A stretch of 64,000 nucleotides of DNA from Burkholderia sp. 9120 (GTDB taxonomy: Bacteria > Pseudomonadota > Gammaproteobacteria > Burkholderiales > Burkholderiaceae), in NCBI RefSeq assembly GCF_000745015.1, contig NZ_JQNA01000002.1, positions 5,208,001 through 5,272,000 on the forward strand, written 5' to 3'. This document shows, piece after piece, positions 63,313 to 64,000 of the stretch (position 1 is the first letter of the stretch; each line of letters begins with the position of its first letter). The translations under genes and the position numbers were made by a program. The notes below the pieces were generated by a model, which saw only the letters and a program-made list of their open reading frames with translations, was not told the origin of the DNA and did not search any database.

Positions 63313-63639
63313 TTAGTGACCGTAGTTGGCAACCGGTGCCGAGTACGAGCTCGGCGTCGTGCTTGCACGGCTACCTGCTTGCGACGAACCATTCGTGGCC
63401 GAACCATAACCGCTGGTTTGCGCATTGCCGTTCTGGGCAGCGACGCGGGCTTCGGCAGCCTGAATGTTGGCCGGGTAGTCGTAGTCGTTCGCGGTTGCCG
63501 GGTTGTAGCCGGCCTTTTCCAGTTGCACCAGCTCAGCGCGCACCTGAGCGCGGGTAACCGGTTGATTCGACTGGGCGAAAGCGGCCAGCGGCGCGGTAAT
63601 GAGGGCGGCGATAACTGCGGCTTCGATCAGCGACTTCAT
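63313..63639 (-). CDS. DUF4148 secreted protein
   Basis: A 108-residue exported protein with a Sec signal (AAVIAALITAPLAAFA, cleaved near residue 22). The DUF4148 core is VTRAQVRAELVQLEKAGYNP, and a Ser/Ala/Gly-rich tail follows. Paralogue of the protein at 37268-37582. The AT-rich stretch 63640-63785 on its upstream side contains GGAGGTAGTTATC before the ATG as a ribosome site. Confidence 0.85.
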   Translation of the reverse strand: MKSLIEAAVIAALITAPLAAFAQSNQPVTRAQVRAELVQLEKAGYNPATANDYDYPANIQAAEARVAAQNGNAQTSGYGSATNGSSQAGSRASTTPSSYSAPVANYGH

Positions 63640-63785
63640 GATAACTACCTCCAGAGATTTTTTTGTCTAGCGCTGCGAGGCGTTATGTCTGCAGCGGATG
63701 GAGGAAGTGTAGGAGTCGGGTCGACTAGGGTAAACCCCTAAAGTACCAATTGAGTGTTGTGAAAATCGAGATAATCGCCAGATCG

Positions 63786-64000
63786 TTAGCTTTCTGAAAG
63801 CACCGAAACAGGCATCGGCGCGTCCGGCAACGGGGACTCGGCGGCATTTCTCCCGCCCAGCGGCTGCCGGTCGCTTCTCGGACTCGCACCGAAGCGCGCG
63901 CGATACGTCCGCGAAAAATGCGACGGCGACTCGAAGCCGCACGCCACACAAATCGACGTGATCGACATGTCGGTCTGTTGCAGCAACTCACGCGCTCGGG
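63786..64000 (-). CDS. AraC-family regulator (partial, C-terminal part only)
   Basis: The final 71 residues of an AraC/XylS-type regulator cut by the right edge. The second helix-turn-helix is clear: ARELLQQTDMSITSICVACG then SPSHFSRTYRARFGASPR, matching the GlxA-like C-terminal domain. A 28-residue disordered tail follows. The N-terminal sensor and first helix-turn-helix are outside the window. The target is unknown. Confidence 0.85.
   Translation of the reverse strand, partial: RARELLQQTDMSITSICVACGFESPSHFSRTYRARFGASPRSDRQPLGGRNAAESPLPDAPMPVSVLSES

Noticed and set aside
1..64000. CRISPR arrays, prophage, insertion sequences, tRNA and rRNA genes
   Set aside because: I looked for spaced repeats, transposase or integrase frames, cloverleaf-type sequences and rRNA words and saw none. 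The toxin-antitoxin pair has no attachment site or integrase next to it.

Overview
This 64 kb window comes from a high-GC betaproteobacterial chromosome. Gene content points to Burkholderiaceae, most likely Paraburkholderia: a BpeEF-OprC/CeoAB-OpcM type efflux locus with its llpE and LysR genes, two DUF4148 secreted proteins, an flhDC master operon, a 1613-residue NAD-glutamate dehydrogenase, and ATGA-coupled operons throughout. The genus is inferred from content, not from a database search. I found no rRNA, tRNA, CRISPR array, prophage or insertion sequence. Both edges cut genes (aroQ on the left, an AraC-type regulator on the right).

Layout. 1-2411: type II dehydroquinase diverging from a dehydroshikimate dehydratase/HPPD-like fusion, i.e. 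quinate or shikimate breakdown. 2649-3880: three small proteins. 3891-9958: trans-4-hydroxy-L-proline catabolism. An epimerase, a three-subunit D-hydroxyproline dehydrogenase and a PAS-AraC regulator lie on the minus strand, and the Pyr4H2C deaminase diverges on the plus strand. A repeated operator-like element sits between the two arms, and a 40-codon ORF is wedged between two dehydrogenase subunits. 10001-14115: an unusual orphan response regulator and two MFS transporters. 14266-17090: small minus-strand genes (DoxX, VOC, FucU/RbsD, NTF2-like). 17460-18064: a HigBA-type toxin-antitoxin pair. 18240-19765: an XRE/MmyB regulator and a GNAT. 20677-21581: flhDC behind a long AT-rich control region. 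21743-23071: MntH.

23133-28524 is an organosulfur module in which a MetQ-MetN-MetI importer is interleaved with a DszA/NtaA-type flavin monooxygenase and a DszC/SfnB-type oxidase. 28881-37032 is the RND efflux operon llpE-bpeE-bpeF-oprC with the divergent LysR gene. LlpE carries Asp instead of Ser at the expected nucleophile position. 37268-42017 holds DUF4148, a 24-codon ORF, a purine nucleoside permease-like protein, an aldo/keto reductase, a CDF transporter and an exported alpha/beta hydrolase. 42275-44710 is an ECF sigma/anti-sigma pair next to a Tat-exported Fe/Mn superoxide dismutase. 45049-53136 holds a TIGR03118 lipoprotein, NAD-GDH, an alpha/beta hydrolase and an M14 carboxypeptidase. 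53224-53838 is a large imperfect inverted repeat. 53992-56794 is phnCDE phosphonate uptake preceded by a Pho-box-like repeat. 56845-58534 holds a lipoprotein and a LysR regulator. 58688-63147 is a MocR/GabR regulator diverging from gabTD. The window ends with a second DUF4148 protein and the cut AraC gene.

The overall theme is nutrient scavenging: quinate, hydroxyproline, organosulfur, phosphonate, GABA and glutamate, each apparently with its own local regulation. The most interesting points are the LlpE active-site substitution, the small ORF and the in-frame hexanucleotide tract in the hydroxyproline dehydrogenase genes, the duplicated operator in that cluster, and the large inverted repeat beside phnCDE.
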